A stretch of DNA of 14,962 nucleotides from Clostridiales bacterium UBA1248 (GTDB taxonomy: Bacteria > Bacillota > Clostridia > Oscillospirales > CAG-272), in contig DBWC01000055.1 in the NCBI GenBank assembly GCA_002308615.1, positions 1 to 14,962 of the forward strand. Direction: 5' to 3'. The notes below the pieces were generated by a model. That model was not told where the DNA came from, did not search any database, and was given only the letters and a program-made list of their open reading frames with translations. Shown here piece after piece: positions 1-6,732 of the stretch. Numbering within the stretch: position 1 is the first letter of the stretch; every line of letters begins with the position of its first letter. The position numbers were made by a program, and so were the translations under genes.

Positions 1-94
1 AATTATGGTGGGTCTCCCACCCCTCACGGCGCTACGCGCCACCCCCCATACCCCCCTGTTCCCCTCCCGTCAAATCAAAGATTTGAGGGGGCGG
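1..94. repeat. Structured GC-rich intergenic repeat, left copy
   Basis: This matches 14865-14961 in the same orientation. In order along the plus strand it holds stem 1 (GGTGGG 7-12 with CCCACC 16-21, loop TCT), stem 2 (GGCGC 28-32 with GCGCC 36-40, loop TAC), four C-runs at 42-47, 51-56, 61-64 and 66-68, and stem 3 (TCAAATC 70-76 with GATTTGA 80-86, loop AAA). Stem 3 is extended by CCC 66-68 with GGG 88-90 across one G-G mismatch (69/87). The right copy keeps all of these elements, with changes concentrated in loops and in stem 2. The element lies 3' of the murD-side transcript. It has no coding capacity that I can support. Whether it is mobile, a processing site or a chromosomal REP/BIME-like element cannot be decided here. 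The copy begins exactly at window base 1, so it may extend further left. Confidence 0.85.
42..68 (-). other. Predicted G-quadruplex motif on the minus strand (left repeat)
   Basis: The plus strand has C-runs of 6, 6, 4 and 3 bases. On the minus strand this reads as GGG, GGGG, GGGGGG, GGGGGG separated by loops A, AACA and TAT, which fits the canonical G-quadruplex pattern. It lies downstream of the murD/148-residue gene pair on the strand those genes are transcribed from, so it could also form in RNA. The right-edge repeat preserves the same four runs. Folding is predicted, not shown. Confidence 0.6.
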
Positions 95-110
95 CGGAAG
101 GCGGCGGAAA
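91..110. repeat. 10-bp tandem duplication
   Basis: Two adjacent copies of GCGGCGGAA plus one base (91-100 and 101-110) follow the left-edge repeat. They lie in the short spacer before the stop codon of the minus-strand gene. The right-edge copy reaches only the first GCGGA before the window ends, so it is unclear whether this duplication belongs to the repeat. No function is inferred. Confidence 0.6.
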
Positions 111-132
111 GCGATTCGCGATAAGGCGTATA

Positions 133-579
133 TTATTCAACTTTACGGCGTCCGATATCGTATTTCCCGGACCAACTGTGAATTTCATATTCAAATTCGG
201 AAATATATTCCTCTGTATATCCGAATTCTTCGGCTAAAAATCTTTCTGAAAGATTTTCAAATTCCGCTTTTGACAGTTCGCTGCCGAAGCTGTTTTTGCC
301 GCCTTTATAAAATTCAATAGGCAAAACGTCATCCGTCAAAATACGGCGCACGTATTCGTCCACCTCGTTCAGTTCGTCAAAATGCCTGTGCTGTGTGGAG
401 AAAATTACGATATACTCGTAAATTACGTCCGTTAATTGTTTATCCGTATAATATCCTTCTTTGAATATTTCGATTTTTGCTTTTGTTTTTTTATCGGTCA
501 GTAACGCGGCGTCTTCTTTGATATTTAAATCAAGATCATATGATTTTTGAATATCGTATAAAAAATCCCAATCGTTCAT
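133..579 (-). CDS. Hypothetical protein, translationally coupled to murD
   Basis: I do not recognise this 148-residue protein. It is acidic and rich in Asp, Glu, Tyr and Phe. It has no signal peptide, no hydrophobic segment long enough to span a membrane and no cysteine pattern, so a soluble cytoplasmic location is likely. Aromatic and acidic residues cluster in the C-terminal third (FGYTEEYISEFEYEIHSW, about residues 119-136). The start ATG (577-579) overlaps the murD stop TGA (576-578) as ATGA, a classic translational coupling arrangement. There is no independent Shine-Dalgarno upstream: that space is the murD C-terminal codons, although an A-rich GAGGAAAAG tract at about 585-593 (minus sense) could serve as one. 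The reading frame is clean and the coupling makes it credible as a gene. It need not act in cell-wall synthesis. It ends about 40 bases from the left-edge repeat. Confidence 0.75.
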   Translation of the reverse strand: MNDWDFLYDIQKSYDLDLNIKEDAALLTDKKTKAKIEIFKEGYYTDKQLTDVIYEYIVIFSTQHRHFDELNEVDEYVRRILTDDVLPIEFYKGGKNSFGSELSKAEFENLSERFLAEEFGYTEEYISEFEYEIHSWSGKYDIGRRKVE

Positions 580-2015
580 TTTTTCTTTTCCTCAATCGGG
601 AGGGGCGACCCCTCCCCTACAAAGCTTTGAACGATGCTTTTATATATCTTCCCGCGCTCTTCAAAATTCTTAAAGTGGTCGAAGCTCGCGGCGGCGGGGG
701 AGAGTATGACCGTATCGCCGGGCTTCGCGGCGCTCTTTGCCGCGTATACCGCTTTTTCAAAATCCGGCTCGCGTATTATGTGAAAATCCGCGGGTATGCC
801 GTGAGAATCAAGCGCTTTGAATATCTTTTCCGCGTTCTGTCCGGTCAAAACCGCCGTATGCGCGTGAGCGAAAAGCGGATCGCATAAAGGCTCGTAATCA
901 AGGTTTTTGTCATATCCTCCGAGTATCACGACGACGGGCGTGTCAAAGCACGACAGCGCGGCTATCGTCCTTGTGGGCGAGGAGTCTATCGAGCCGTTGT
1001 AATACTTTACCCCGTCAAGCTCGCGGACGAATTCAAGGCGGTGCTCGACGCCTCCGAATTCCTTCGCAACTTCGTAAACCGCCTGAACGGAAGCGTATCC
1101 CGCCGTAAGCGCTATCGCTGTCATATAATTCTCAACGTTATGTCTGCCGACAAGACGTATGTCGGACGTGTTTATCACTTTTTCGGCAGCTCCGTTCTGC
1201 CTTAAATATATCGCGCCGTTTTCCTCATACACGGCGTTATCGGCATCCGGCGTGCGCTTTGACGAGAAGAAATAAACTTTGCCCGGCGCTTTATCCGCAA
1301 GCTGCCTTGTTATATCGTTTTCGTAATTCAGAACGACTCTGTCGGAGTCCGACTGATGTGCGAAAACGTTCGTTTTCGCGTCAATGTACTCCTGCATATC
1401 CGTATGCCAGTTCAGATGATTCGGCGTTATGTTCGTTATCGCGGCGATATGCGGTGACCGCACCATTCTGTGAAGCTGGAAGGACGATAACTCGACCACG
1501 CACAGATCAGTCGCTTTGATTTCTTCAATATGTCCTATAAGCGGCGTGCCAATGTTGCCGCCGAGCCATATTTTTCTGTCCGCACCGTCAAGCTCCGCCT
1601 GTTTTTGCAGTATCAGCGAGGTGACGGTGGTCGTCGTCGTTTTGCCGTCCGAGCCGGTTATGCCGATTATCTCGCACGGGCAAAGCTCAAAAAACAGCTC
1701 CATTTCACTTGAAAGGACCGCGCCTTTCGCGGACGCCGCGGCAAGCTCCGGTATATCGAAACGTATGCCCGGCGCTCTGAATATCACCTCATCGTCAAGC
1801 CCGGACAGATAATCAGCTCCGCAGACGAATTTTATGCCGAGGGAAGAGAGCTTTTCATATACCTCTCCCAGTTCCTTTGGCGTTTTTTTATCTCTCGCTG
1901 TAACGACAGCGCCGCATTTGTTTAAAAACTCCGCGAGCGGCACGTTGCTTATGCCCATTCCTATGACGGACACGCGCTTGCCGTTTACATATTTTTTATA
2001 TTCGGATATATTCAT
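576..2015 (-). CDS. murD: UDP-N-acetylmuramoyl-L-alanine--D-glutamate ligase (MurD)
   Basis: This is a cytoplasmic Mur ligase that adds D-glutamate to UDP-MurNAc-L-Ala using ATP, in peptidoglycan precursor synthesis. It has 479 residues; the family is usually about 440-460. The N-terminal Rossmann-like domain has VIGMGISN (18-25). The ATP loop is GSDGKTTTT (121-129). GNIGTPL (153-159), ELSSFQL (175-181) and NITPNHLNWH (195-204) follow, with the conserved Lys at 214 (DAKTN). GRHNVEN (290-296), EHRLE (324-328) and SIDSSPTRT (342-350) mark the C-terminal ligase domains. SPAAASFDHFKNFEERG (439-455) is the typical family end. The start ATG at 2013-2015 has GGAG seven bases upstream. The last residues are unusual: 466-473 (VGEGSPLP) are encoded by a 24-base palindromic repeat, followed by IEEKKK. 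No other mur gene lies nearby. Confidence 0.95.
   Translation of the reverse strand: MNISEYKKYVNGKRVSVIGMGISNVPLAEFLNKCGAVVTARDKKTPKELGEVYEKLSSLGIKFVCGADYLSGLDDEVIFRAPGIRFDIPELAAASAKGAVLSSEMELFFELCPCEIIGITGSDGKTTTTTVTSLILQKQAELDGADRKIWLGGNIGTPLIGHIEEIKATDLCVVELSSFQLHRMVRSPHIAAITNITPNHLNWHTDMQEYIDAKTNVFAHQSDSDRVVLNYENDITRQLADKAPGKVYFFSSKRTPDADNAVYEENGAIYLRQNGAAEKVINTSDIRLVGRHNVENYMTAIALTAGYASVQAVYEVAKEFGGVEHRLEFVRELDGVKYYNGSIDSSPTRTIAALSCFDTPVVVILGGYDKNLDYEPLCDPLFAHAHTAVLTGQNAEKIFKALDSHGIPADFHIIREPDFEKAVYAAKSAAKPGDTVILSPAAASFDHFKNFEERGKIYKSIVQSFVGEGSPLPIEEKKK
597..620 (-). repeat. 24-base palindromic repeat inside the murD 3' end
   Basis: On the minus strand it reads GTAG, then arm GGGAGGGG (plus 609-616), loop TCG, arm CCCCTCCC (plus 598-605), then G. 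The copy at 13421-13444 has the same 4-8-3-8-1 layout and the same flanking GTAG and G. Its arms differ at three stem positions, each with the matching change in the other arm. This copy is translated in frame as the murD residues VGEGSPLP just before the stop, so it appears to have been inserted into, or to have extended, the end of the gene. Confidence 0.75.
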
Positions 2016-2044
2016 AATAACTCCAAAAACGTTTCTGTAATTTT

Positions 2045-2073
2045 ATTATATAATAAAATCCTCTGTATTGCAA
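2045..2073 (-). promoter_or_regulatory. Sigma-A-type promoter for murD
   Basis: On the minus strand a -35 box TTGCAA (2073-2068) is followed after 17 bases by -10 TATAAT (2050-2045). Transcription would begin near 2038, leaving a short leader before the murD ATG at 2015. The -10 sits in a perfect 18-base AT palindrome (2041-2058), so a weak box is also present on the other strand. The call rests on consensus and spacing only. Confidence 0.6.
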
Positions 2074-2157
2074 TATAAAAAGATAAAATATTTACTAAAA
2101 TTTGATTTGTTTGCCGTAAATTTCGATAAAAATTGCGCTCAAATTTTCAAATTCGTC

Positions 2158-2186
2158 TTGAAATAATACATAGGTTGTGATATAAT
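2158..2186 (+). promoter_or_regulatory. Extended -10 sigma-A-type promoter for the plus-strand operon
   Basis: TTGAAA (2158-2163) and a perfect TATAAT (2181-2186) are 17 bases apart, and TG at 2178-2179 forms an extended -10. The predicted transcript start is near 2193. That excludes the in-frame TTG at 2192 as the start codon of the first gene and supports the ATG at 2222. I saw no riboswitch or T-box-like leader in the roughly 30-base 5' UTR. Confidence 0.75.
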
Positions 2187-2221
2187 CTATTTTGTATATT
2201 TATACCTCGGAGTATTATAGT

Positions 2222-3409
2222 ATGGATCTCGTTTTCTCGGAAAACACAAAGGACTTAAAACCGTCCGCGATAAGAGAGATATTCAAGTCGCTTACGGACC
2301 CGTCCGTCATATCGTTTGCCGCGGGCAATCCGTCGCCTCAGAGCTTTCCCGTGTCCGATTTCAGACGCTTTACGGACGAAGTTTTGAAAAACAGCGCGGA
2401 CGCGGCTCTTCAATACGGCATAACGGAGGGCTTTACACCTCTGCGCGCCGACGTGCTTGAAAGAAACAAACGGATATTCAACGCGGGAAAAGAGTTTGAT
2501 TGTGCGATAATAACCTCCGGCGGTCAGCAGGGCATAGACCTGACCGCAAAGGTGCTTTGCAGCAGAGGCGACACGGTGATATGCGAGGAGCCGACGTTCA
2601 TAGGCGCGTTAAACGCCTTCCGCGCCCACGGGTTGAACACCGCAGGCGTTCCGATGTGCGGCGATTCGATCGACCCGGACGAGCTTGAGATCACGGTAAA
2701 AGCAAACAAAAACGCAAAGCTTCTTTATCTTATACCGACGTTTCAGAACCCGACCGGCAGGACGATGCCTTTGGACGTAAGAAAGCGGTGTCTTCAGATC
2801 GCGGAAAAATACGGTCTTATAATACTTGAAGACAATCCCTACGGCGAGCTTCGCTTCGAGGGCGAGGAGGTGCCGACGATAAAGAGCATGGACGAAGACG
2901 GCAGAGTAGTTTACTGCAGTTCGTTTTCAAAGATCCTCTCGTCCGGCATGCGCGTGGGCTACGTTATAGCTCACAACGAGATAGCGACGAAGATAGCCGT
3001 CTGCAAGCAGGTGAACGACGTTCACACCAACCTGCTTTTCCAGATGGTATGCCATAAATTCATGACAGAATTCGATCTTGACGCTCATATAAATAAGATC
3101 CGTAAGTTATACCGCGAAAAATCGGCGTTGATGTTAAGCCGTCTTGATGAAATAGGCGGCGGCCGCATAGAATATACAAGACCGAACGGAGGTCTGTTCA
3201 TCTGGGCGTCTCTGCCCGGATGCGGCGACCACGACGCTTTTGTAAAAAAACTTGTATCAAAGAAACTGGCGGTGGTTCCCGGCAGCACGTTCAGCTGTGA
3301 CGTCAGATCCCCCGCGCAGGGCTTCCGACTGAATTATTCAACGCCGCCGGACGAACAGATCATAAAAGGCGTTAATATTTTAAAAGAAACGATAAACGAA
3401 TCATATTAA
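2222..3409 (+). CDS. PLP-dependent class I/II aminotransferase (2-aminoadipate/LysN-like)
   Basis: This is a cytoplasmic fold-type I aminotransferase of 395 residues, the usual length. It begins with the SENTKDLKPSAIREI segment seen in the 2-aminoadipate / MocR-type aminotransferase group, but lacks the GntR DNA-binding domain of MocR regulators. Counting from the ATG, it shows SGGQQGID near 99-106, NPTGR (176-180), the PLP-ring Asp in EDNPYGE (D204), the Schiff-base lysine K237 in SSFSKILSSGMRVGY, and the carboxylate-binding Arg in FRLNYS (R369). The amino-donor specificity cannot be read from the sequence. An in-frame TTG ten codons upstream (2192) is rejected because it lies at the predicted transcript start, while GGAG at 2209-2212 is nine bases from ATG 2222. 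It is the first gene of the operon, and trpS follows after 12 bases. Confidence 0.9.
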   Translation: MDLVFSENTKDLKPSAIREIFKSLTDPSVISFAAGNPSPQSFPVSDFRRFTDEVLKNSADAALQYGITEGFTPLRADVLERNKRIFNAGKEFDCAIITSGGQQGIDLTAKVLCSRGDTVICEEPTFIGALNAFRAHGLNTAGVPMCGDSIDPDELEITVKANKNAKLLYLIPTFQNPTGRTMPLDVRKRCLQIAEKYGLIILEDNPYGELRFEGEEVPTIKSMDEDGRVVYCSSFSKILSSGMRVGYVIAHNEIATKIAVCKQVNDVHTNLLFQMVCHKFMTEFDLDAHINKIRKLYREKSALMLSRLDEIGGGRIEYTRPNGGLFIWASLPGCGDHDAFVKKLVSKKLAVVPGSTFSCDVRSPAQGFRLNYSTPPDEQIIKGVNILKETINESY

Positions 3410-3421
3410 GGACTAAAAAAA

Positions 3422-4423
3422 ATGGAAAACGAAAAGAAAAAAACGGTATTTTCCGGAATTCAGCCGTCCGGAAATCTTACGATAGGAAATTACCTGGGCG
3501 CGCTGCGCAACTTCTCGCAGTTCCCGGAAGATTACACGTGCCTTTACTGTGTCGTCGATCAGCACGCGATAACCGTAAGACAGGATCCGGCGGAGCTTCG
3601 CCGCCGCACGTACGAGGTGCTTGCGCTTTATATCGCCTGCGGACTTGATCCGGAAAAGAATATATTATACGTACAAAGCCACGTGCCCGCGCACGCTCAG
3701 CTCGGCTGGGTGCTCGACTGCTTCACTATGTTCGGCGAGCTTTCGCGCATGACGCAGTTCAAGGATAAATCGGCAAAAAACGCGGATAATATAAACGCGG
3801 GACTGTTTACGTATCCCGTGCTTATGGCGGCGGATATACTCTTATATCAGGCTGATCTCGTTCCCGTAGGCGAGGACCAGAAACAGCATATAGAAATAAC
3901 GCGCGATATAGCCAACCGTTTCAACACGGTCTACGGACCGACGTTCACGATACCGGAGCCGCTGATCAGAAAGACCGGAGCAAAAATACAGTCTCTGGCG
4001 GAGCCGGAAAAGAAGATGTCAAAATCCGATCCGAACGAAAACGCGGTCGTAAGAGTGCTTGACGACAAGGATACGATGATACGCAAATTCAAACGCGCCG
4101 TCACGGATTCCGGATCGGAGGTCCGCCGCGCCGACGACAAGCCGGGCGTATCCAACCTTATGACGATATATTCCTGCATAACCGGCAAAAGCGACGATGA
4201 GATAGAGGCGGAATTTGCGGGAAAAGGCTACGGTGATTTCAAGGTCGCCGTCGGCGAGGCGTGCGCCGCGGAGCTTGCGCCGATACAGGAAAGATACAAA
4301 AAGCTGCTGTCAGACAAAGCGTATCTTGAATCAGTTATGAAAAACAACTCGGAGAAAGCCGCGTATCTGGCGCGCAAAACGCTTTCAAAGGTTTACAGAA
4401 AAGTGGGATTTACGTCCGTGTGA
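3422..4423 (+). CDS. trpS: Tryptophan--tRNA ligase
   Basis: This cytoplasmic class Ic aminoacyl-tRNA synthetase charges tRNA-Trp. At 333 residues it is the normal bacterial length. It has the HIGH-like motif in SGNLTIGNYLGA (16-27), GLFTYPVLMAADILLYQ (127-143) leading to VGEDQKQHIE (149-158) of the Rossmann core, and the second signature KMSKS (198-202), all intact. The ATG at 3422 has AAGGA (3408-3412) nine bases upstream, overlapping the TAA of the aminotransferase gene. Many Clostridia control trpS with a T-box leader; none is visible here, since the gene lies inside an operon with a 12-base gap. The following gene starts ten bases after the stop. Confidence 0.95.
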   Translation: MENEKKKTVFSGIQPSGNLTIGNYLGALRNFSQFPEDYTCLYCVVDQHAITVRQDPAELRRRTYEVLALYIACGLDPEKNILYVQSHVPAHAQLGWVLDCFTMFGELSRMTQFKDKSAKNADNINAGLFTYPVLMAADILLYQADLVPVGEDQKQHIEITRDIANRFNTVYGPTFTIPEPLIRKTGAKIQSLAEPEKKMSKSDPNENAVVRVLDDKDTMIRKFKRAVTDSGSEVRRADDKPGVSNLMTIYSCITGKSDDEIEAEFAGKGYGDFKVAVGEACAAELAPIQERYKKLLSDKAYLESVMKNNSEKAAYLARKTLSKVYRKVGFTSV

Positions 4424-4433
4424 CGGTATTATT

Positions 4434-5645
4434 ATGAAGAAGAACAAAAAAGAAAATGTGAAAAAGAAAGATCCGGATGCCGCAAAGCTCGGATTCAGAA
4501 TAATGGCGGTGCTGACCGGCATACTCGTCGTATGCGTCGGTCTGCTTTGCACGTCGCCGTCAAAGGCGGCTGACGACGCGCCGTATTTTCCGCCGGTAAC
4601 AGAGCCGGATACAGAAACGGATACAGAAACGGAAACGGATCCCGTGCATACCGAGCCTTATACGGATTTTGAAACGCTTTTGCCCATAGATATCGAGGGC
4701 GTGACTTTTGAGGAAACGGAGCCGGATACGGAAACAGACTCTAAAACCGACCCCGTTACGGAAACGGAAACAGAAGCGGTAACGACGGAAGCGGCTGTGA
4801 CGGCACAGGAGACGACCGCCGTCACAAAGCCCGTGGAACAGCAGGGCGCCGGGGACAAGCAGAAATACCGTGAATACAACGGCAGAAAATACGCGGACAA
4901 CGAGACGTTTGTGGGAGAATACAAGACCGACCGCGTTTCTATAGGCGTGTCGCACGTGCTTGAAGGAGATCTCAGCTATTATATCTGCGATATAAAGGTA
5001 AAAAGCGTGTATGATTTCCATACCGCGTTTGCAAACAACAGTATTTCCGGCAGAGCGTATACTTCAAAAATATCTCAGTCCGTCGGAGCCGGGTTTGCAA
5101 TAAACGGCGACTTCTGCGGATACCGCAGCTCAGGTATAATAATACGCGAGGGCGGGCTTTACAGAAATAAAAAATCCGATAACTGGGATCTTTGCTATCT
5201 CAATAAATACGGCGATCTGATAACGTGCAAAAACGACAAACAGGACGGCAAGACGCTCGCAAACGACGGAGTATGGCAGTCCTGGTGCTTCGGTCCCACG
5301 CTTGTTGAAAATTACAAAGCACTTGAAACCGATCAGTTCAACACGCCGGATCTGAGCCGCAAGGAATGGGCGCGCGAGCCGAGGACCGCTATCGGTCAGA
5401 TCGACGAGCTGCATTATATCTTCCTTGTAGTAGACGCTAAAAGATTGACGCAGGGCGTCGGCTGGGAGACCGTGGGCGGCATGAATTTCAGAGAGCTTGC
5501 GGACACGTTCGAGGCGTTGGGCTGCAAGACCGCGTATAATCTCGACGGCGGCGGCTCAACGACCATGTGGTTGAATGGCAAAGTGGCAAACGAACCCACA
5601 ATGCAGGGCGAAAGACAGATAAGCGATATTATTTATTTTAAATAG
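4434..5645 (+). CDS. Membrane-anchored phosphodiester glycosidase family protein
   Basis: This 403-residue extracytoplasmic protein has a very basic N-terminus (1-18), one hydrophobic segment (about 20-40) acting as uncleaved anchor or signal, a Thr/Glu/Asp-rich linker (about 55-137) and a C-terminal catalytic domain (about 160-403). The domain carries landmarks of the phosphodiester glycosidase (NAGPA, PF09992) family: FAINGDF (221-227), FGPTLV (286-291), REPRTAIG (314-321) and LDGGGSTTM (370-378). Relatives of the eukaryotic uncovering enzyme cleave a sugar from a sugar-phosphodiester. In a Firmicute the likely targets are surface polymers such as teichoic acid-like or phosphosugar glycans, but the substrate is inferred. 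The Shine-Dalgarno is weak (GACGG about six bases before ATG), so expression may depend on read-through from trpS ten bases upstream. The next gene starts ten bases after the stop. Confidence 0.85.
   Translation: MKKNKKENVKKKDPDAAKLGFRIMAVLTGILVVCVGLLCTSPSKAADDAPYFPPVTEPDTETDTETETDPVHTEPYTDFETLLPIDIEGVTFEETEPDTETDSKTDPVTETETEAVTTEAAVTAQETTAVTKPVEQQGAGDKQKYREYNGRKYADNETFVGEYKTDRVSIGVSHVLEGDLSYYICDIKVKSVYDFHTAFANNSISGRAYTSKISQSVGAGFAINGDFCGYRSSGIIIREGGLYRNKKSDNWDLCYLNKYGDLITCKNDKQDGKTLANDGVWQSWCFGPTLVENYKALETDQFNTPDLSRKEWAREPRTAIGQIDELHYIFLVVDAKRLTQGVGWETVGGMNFRELADTFEALGCKTAYNLDGGGSTTMWLNGKVANEPTMQGERQISDIIYFK
4608..4637 (+). repeat. 12-bp tandem repeat encoding the Thr/Glu linker
   Basis: Two perfect copies of GATACAGAAACG (4608-4619, 4620-4631) are followed by GAAACG. 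They encode the DTET units in the linker of the phosphodiester glycosidase. Similar GAAACG/GATACG hexamers recur at 4721-4770 in the same gene and in the two lipoprotein genes. The unit is a multiple of three bases, so copy-number change would alter linker length without a frameshift. Confidence 0.75.
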
Positions 5646-5655
5646 CGGTGGATAA

Positions 5656-6732
5656 ATGGAATTCAAAACTGAAAACTACGTTATACTGATACCGGCGTAT
5701 AAGCCCGTATACGACGAGATGATACCTTTCATAAAAGAACTGCGTGAAAGCTACGAGCTTATCGTATGCGTCGACGACGGCGGAGGAGAGAAGTACAAGC
5801 CGGTCTTCAACGAGTGTGAAGAGCTTGGCTGCGTGGTCCTGAAGCATCCCGTTAACCGCGGCAAGGGCGCGGCTCTGCGCACGGGCCTGTCTTTTATAAA
5901 AGACTGCTATGAGGACGCTGAGGGCGTTATCACCGCGGACTGCGACGGTCAGCATACGGTCGCCGATATAAAAAAGGTCACAAAGGCGCTGTACGAGCAT
6001 CCGGACGATATGATAATCGGCGGAAGAAGATTTGACAAGGACGTTCCGTTCAGATCCCAGGCGGGAAATACGTTCACGCGTATACTTTATAAGCTTGCCA
6101 CGGGTATCTCCATATACGACACACAGACGGGCCTGCGCGGATTTCCCATGTCACTGTTACCGGATCTCATCGCGGTCAGCGGAGACAGATACGAATATGA
6201 GATGAATATGCTGCTCAAGCTTCACGACTGGGGCGTATCGCCCTACGAGGTAACCATAGCGACGATATATCTTAACGAGAACAAGGGAAGTCATTTCAAC
6301 GCTTTGAAAGACGGTCTTCGTATCGGCGCCCGCATATTCATATACGCCGCGGGAAGCATTTTATCCTTTGTTATCGACTGGCTGTTTTTCATAATCCTGA
6401 TGAAGCTCGTTTTCTCCGGCAGCGACGAGACGGTACGTTACGCGCTTTCGTTCGGTATAGCGCGCGCCGTATCTTCCACGTTCAATTACATATATAACAG
6501 AAAAGCCGTTTTCGGCGGCAAAAACTATGAGCGCGGAGCCACCGCCAAATATTTCGCGCTCGTCTTAGCAGTGCTCGGGCTCGGTATGCTTGTGCAGAGA
6601 CTTACGGCTTATATCCCCGGCGGAGATTTCGTACATTCGGCTATAAAGCTCGCATACGACGCGGTCATGTTCGTCGTAAACTATATAATCCAGCGCGACT
6701 TTGTATTCAAGATCAAAAAGAGAAAGAAATAA
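5656..6732 (+). CDS. Glycosyltransferase family 2 fused to a GtrA-like membrane domain
   Basis: This 358-residue fusion has a cytoplasmic GT-A fold (about 8-215) with IPAYKP (12-17), VDDGGG (39-44), NRGKGAAL (67-74) and the metal/nucleotide motif DCDGQH (95-100). Also present is QTGLRGFP (157-164), typical of dolichol-phosphate-mannose/undecaprenyl-phosphate-glucose synthase-like GT2 enzymes. The C-terminal part (about 228-355) has four predicted membrane helices (about 228-252, 260-280, 298-318, 331-350) and the NYIYNRKAVF and IQRDFVF elements of GtrA-like proteins. Family knowledge suggests that the GT2 part loads a sugar onto a polyprenyl phosphate and GtrA helps move it across the membrane. 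No GT-C enzyme that would use the lipid-linked sugar is present in the window. GGTGG lies just before ATG 5656. The stop TAA overlaps the next ATG by one base. Confidence 0.88.
   Translation: MEFKTENYVILIPAYKPVYDEMIPFIKELRESYELIVCVDDGGGEKYKPVFNECEELGCVVLKHPVNRGKGAALRTGLSFIKDCYEDAEGVITADCDGQHTVADIKKVTKALYEHPDDMIIGGRRFDKDVPFRSQAGNTFTRILYKLATGISIYDTQTGLRGFPMSLLPDLIAVSGDRYEYEMNMLLKLHDWGVSPYEVTIATIYLNENKGSHFNALKDGLRIGARIFIYAAGSILSFVIDWLFFIILMKLVFSGSDETVRYALSFGIARAVSSTFNYIYNRKAVFGGKNYERGATAKYFALVLAVLGLGMLVQRLTAYIPGGDFVHSAIKLAYDAVMFVVNYIIQRDFVFKIKKRKK

Noticed and set aside
1..94. CRISPR array or insertion-sequence end
   Set aside because: There are only single copies at each edge, no spacer-repeat periodicity, no cas genes, and no transposase or terminal inverted repeats visible.
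2192..2221. TTG at 2192 as the aminotransferase start
   Set aside because: It falls at the predicted transcript start and has no upstream Shine-Dalgarno, while ATG 2222 has GGAG at the right distance.
3422..4423. T-box control of trpS
   Set aside because: Only 12 bases separate trpS from the upstream gene and the operon leader is about 30 bases, too short for a T-box.
4560..5021. Minus-strand frame rich in Arg and Phe opposite the glycosidase linker
   Set aside because: It is an antisense shadow of the GAAACG-type repeats with no start signal, and the plus-strand gene has clear family motifs.
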